DNA of 60,000 bases, from positions 34,443,979 to 34,503,978 of the forward strand of contig NC_088302.1 in NCBI RefSeq assembly GCF_032854445.1, read 5' to 3'. Shown in pieces: positions 57,730 through 60,000 of this stretch. Below the pieces are notes generated by a model that saw only the letters and a program-made list of their open reading frames with translations, did no database searches and was not told the origin of the DNA. Origin of the DNA: Liolophura sinensis (taxonomy: Eukaryota; Mollusca; Polyplacophora; Chitonida; Chitonidae). The translations under genes were made by a program, and so were the position numbers. Within the stretch, counting starts at the first letter, position 1. The number at the start of each line of letters is the position of its first letter.

Positions 57730-60000
57730 ATGACAGGAAAACAACTGAGCGACATGGGAGTTACAAGACGAGTAGTCCAATCGTTGCTGATATGTTCGGC
57801 AATCGCGGTAAGACAAATTCTTGAAAATTATACTTTTTATCCGAAGTCGTCATATTTTCAGTGTATCAAACTTTAACCATTTTGATCCCAGTTTTGTTGT
57901 GGCACATACATGTGTTTTTTCTAGTGATGCCTTTATATTAAACAACATTCTCCATTCATTTCAGATTCCATTGATACATGGCATGGCTTTGCCAAAAGGT
58001 GAGTTTCGTTTATTTTTCTTCGTACTTTTTTGTTGATATAGTGATCATTTGTTTAAGCGTCTGGACCGATATGAAATTAACATTATAAAGAATGCCCGCC
58101 TTTTTGGTTTTTCGTGCATATTAATTAGTTTTGTTTCGTTTAAACAACATGCTACATGTAGTGATTTATGTTCAATAAGGTATAGGAGTTTGATATATTA
58201 ACCGGTTTGCAGCGATTTTTAAGAAATTATAGTGTATCCCCACATCCCTATTTCATTATCAAGATCAACATAATGTCCTTAGAGCGGGTAACCTATTAAA
58301 GTCATTCATTCATGCATGTTGGACAAATGTACACCTGTCTTGTCTTCTTGAAGAGGAAAATGCATGTATGTTATGTTGACTGCATCAGGCTTTCGGGACG
58401 ATGGGCCAGGAAACAGTCCGTTTATACCTTCATTATTGTTTTATTTTAGATGATTGGTACGATAGAATGCAGGTTGATCCAGGATACTCCAGTGACGAAG
58501 AAGTGGGGTATAAGTGGTTAAGCAAGCCCGGTAAAGGTGAGTTATCTATTTTATTTGTTTCGAGAAAATCTGGATATATGACTTCATTTGTAAGGCTGAG
58601 CTATTTTGCAATTGCAATACATGAGAAAGAGGATGTGAAGCAAAAATAAGCGTTTGGGCCATTTATCTGTTCCTGTAGAGATGAAGCGCAAAACGTTGTC
58701 ATGAAGGCTCTATTATGACATCGCCCCTATATCAGCCCCTTCGGTTTGAATTTGAAAGTGGGTGTATGGAGAACCGATTTTCCTAGCATACAGGTTATAT
58801 GCATATATATCTATGTTCATAACCTCCTATATGTATATATAGCATCCTCAAAGGTTAGGTTATGACTGTGCCTTAATGGCCGACAACCTGCATGACAGGG
58901 TGAACACTGCTCCCTAACCCTGGGGATAGGTCCAGCTAATTGACGTGAAGCATCACCATTAAGCAATTAGTTTAATGAGACTTCTGTTCGCGCCAACAAC
59001 TCCCACCACGAATTAGGCGTTATAGAAAGCTAAACGTCACTACAGCATTGACGATCAAGGGCTTTTAGTGATGAGACGCTTGCTGATAAATTGGATTTTG
59101 CCAATTTTATGTTGGTCCCCATGAATTTGTGCAGAGCATAGTGTTTTATGATTCTCTCGGTTATATTATATCGGATCGGTGGAAAGCTCTCTCTTCTGTT
59201 ACAATTCGTAATGAACATACGGTCACCCCACTTTAGCTATGAAATGGAAATATCACATATATAATTCTTGGTATATTTGTTTATTTGATTGGTGTTTTAC
59301 GCCGCACTCAAAAATTTCAATTATAGGACTGCGGCCAGCATTATGATGGGATCTGAAATACCAGACGCTGGTTGTATTCTTGGTATAAAAAATCAGCCAG
59401 TGAGAAAATCAGCTTGAAAATTCATTTATGGCACGCAGGCACCTTTTTGTTTATATCTTAATACCAGAGACAGAGACTTACTGGTGAAAACAAAGAGCTG
59501 TGCGTATTGAAAACATTTCAGTTAGAAATAATTCTTTGACCGTTAATTGTACATATGTACAGCATGTACCATTGTGGTTATATTGAAATGTACATTCCAT
59601 ATGTAATCCATTTAACATGATACAGCCGAAATACTGATGATGCATGACTTACACCCGTCGCCATGTTGGATCTCTGGCAAAGCAATTTCATGGTTTCTCT
59701 TTGAGTGCACTATGTGCAGTGGACCATGTAATTCTTTTGGTAGGGACCCAGCTTTGCCGAATGTGCAAATCTTCTTGACGTATAATGCCCAGAGTATGCT
59801 AACGCAAAAAATCTCACACAGAATGCTCTCTGTTTCTCTACAGGCTGCGGAGGAAAACCTGCGGACATTTACTTCGTCTTGGACGCCTCAGATGAGGTGG
59901 GCGAAAATGACTTCCTGAGAGCCCTCGAATATGTCAGCGATTTGGTACCCTCATTTGCCGAGGACAGAACGCGTATAGGAGTTATCACGTTCAGTGACCA
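57730..60000 (+). CDS. Gene E: secreted VWA-domain protein, 5' part (runs off the right edge)
   Basis: Four exons: 57730-57807, 57965-57998, 58450-58536 and 59844 onward. Phases are 0, 1, 1; donors are gtaaga, gtgagt and gtgagt, with TTTCAG-type acceptors. Exons 1-2 encode a basic start and hydrophobic core (VVQSLLICSAIAIPLIHGMA), a signal peptide; a second in-frame ATG at codon 9 could also serve as start. Exon 3 is an acidic linker. Exon 4 begins the VWA: GCGGKPADIYFVLDASDEVG, RTRIGVITFSDQ, cut by the window end. The first MIDAS motif is DASDE instead of DxSxS, so metal binding may be changed. It is the same family and orientation as gene D, but the linker stands before the first VWA. Confidence 0.78.
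58450..58536 (+). CDS. Gene E exon 3: acidic linker
   Basis: 87 nt, phase 1-1 (29 codons), acceptor tattttag and donor gtgagt. It encodes DDWYDRMQVDPGYSSDEEVG, then YKWLSKPGK: acidic and aromatic, with an SSDEE acidic cluster. It has the same length as gene D exon 4 but a different sequence. Confidence 0.7.
59273..59355 (-). mobile_element. SINE family 1, tail part only
   Basis: Contains tgtttatttgattggtgttt, tacgccgcactcaaaaattt and gcggccagcattatgatggg, then breaks off. It lies in gene E intron 3. Confidence 0.75.
59844..60000 (+). CDS. Gene E exon 4: VWA module, partial
   Basis: Starts after ctctacag in phase 1. The first 52 codons show strand 1, helix 1 and strand 2 of a VWA (YFVLDASDE, FLRALEYVSDLV, RIGVITFSD). 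The rest lies beyond the window. Confidence 0.85.

Overview
The window looks like nuclear DNA of an invertebrate animal, probably a marine mollusc or another lophotrochozoan. It is AT-rich and intron-rich, with GT-AG introns, tRNA-derived SINEs of a type I associate with molluscs, a Tc1 transposon and a Penelope-like retroelement. The organism call is inference. The nature of the genes is read directly from the sequence.

The content is a tandem cluster of genes for secreted proteins built from von Willebrand factor A (VWA) modules, resembling the matrilin / collagen-VI / shell-matrix style of protein. Three copies lie on the minus strand: gene A (5' part only, 338-1813), gene B (complete, 7250-10641, six exons, predicted 698 aa) and pseudogene C (13754-19724). 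Two lie on the plus strand: gene D (30188-42491, eight exons, predicted 634 aa) and gene E (57730 to the right edge, 5' part only). I assembled the exons by hand from splice sites. In both complete genes every exon junction after the signal-peptide exons is phase 1 and the summed coding length is an exact multiple of three, which supports the models.

B and D share one plan: signal peptide, VWA with an intact metal-binding MIDAS, linker, second MIDAS-positive VWA, then a third VWA that has lost its MIDAS. Each module is bracketed by cysteines, which suggests extracellular disulfide-closed domains. E has an acidic, tyrosine- and tryptophan-containing linker before a VWA with an altered MIDAS. 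Pseudogene C is a B-type copy with a lost start codon, lost splice sites and several frameshifts, and an apparently intact Tc1 element sits in its first intron.

Layout: 1-2.2 kb gene A and promoter; 2.2-7.2 kb spacer with tandem repeats and a SINE; 7.25-11.1 kb gene B and promoter; 11.1-13.7 kb spacer; 13.75-19.9 kb pseudogene C with Tc1; 19.9-30 kb repeat-rich divergent spacer (SINEs, foldback element, Penelope-like element); 30-42.5 kb gene D, whose introns hold an 82-bp tandem array, a LINE remnant, SINEs and MITEs; 42.5-57.6 kb spacer without a recognisable gene; 57.6-60 kb start of gene E. I found no rRNA, functional tRNA or CRISPR array.
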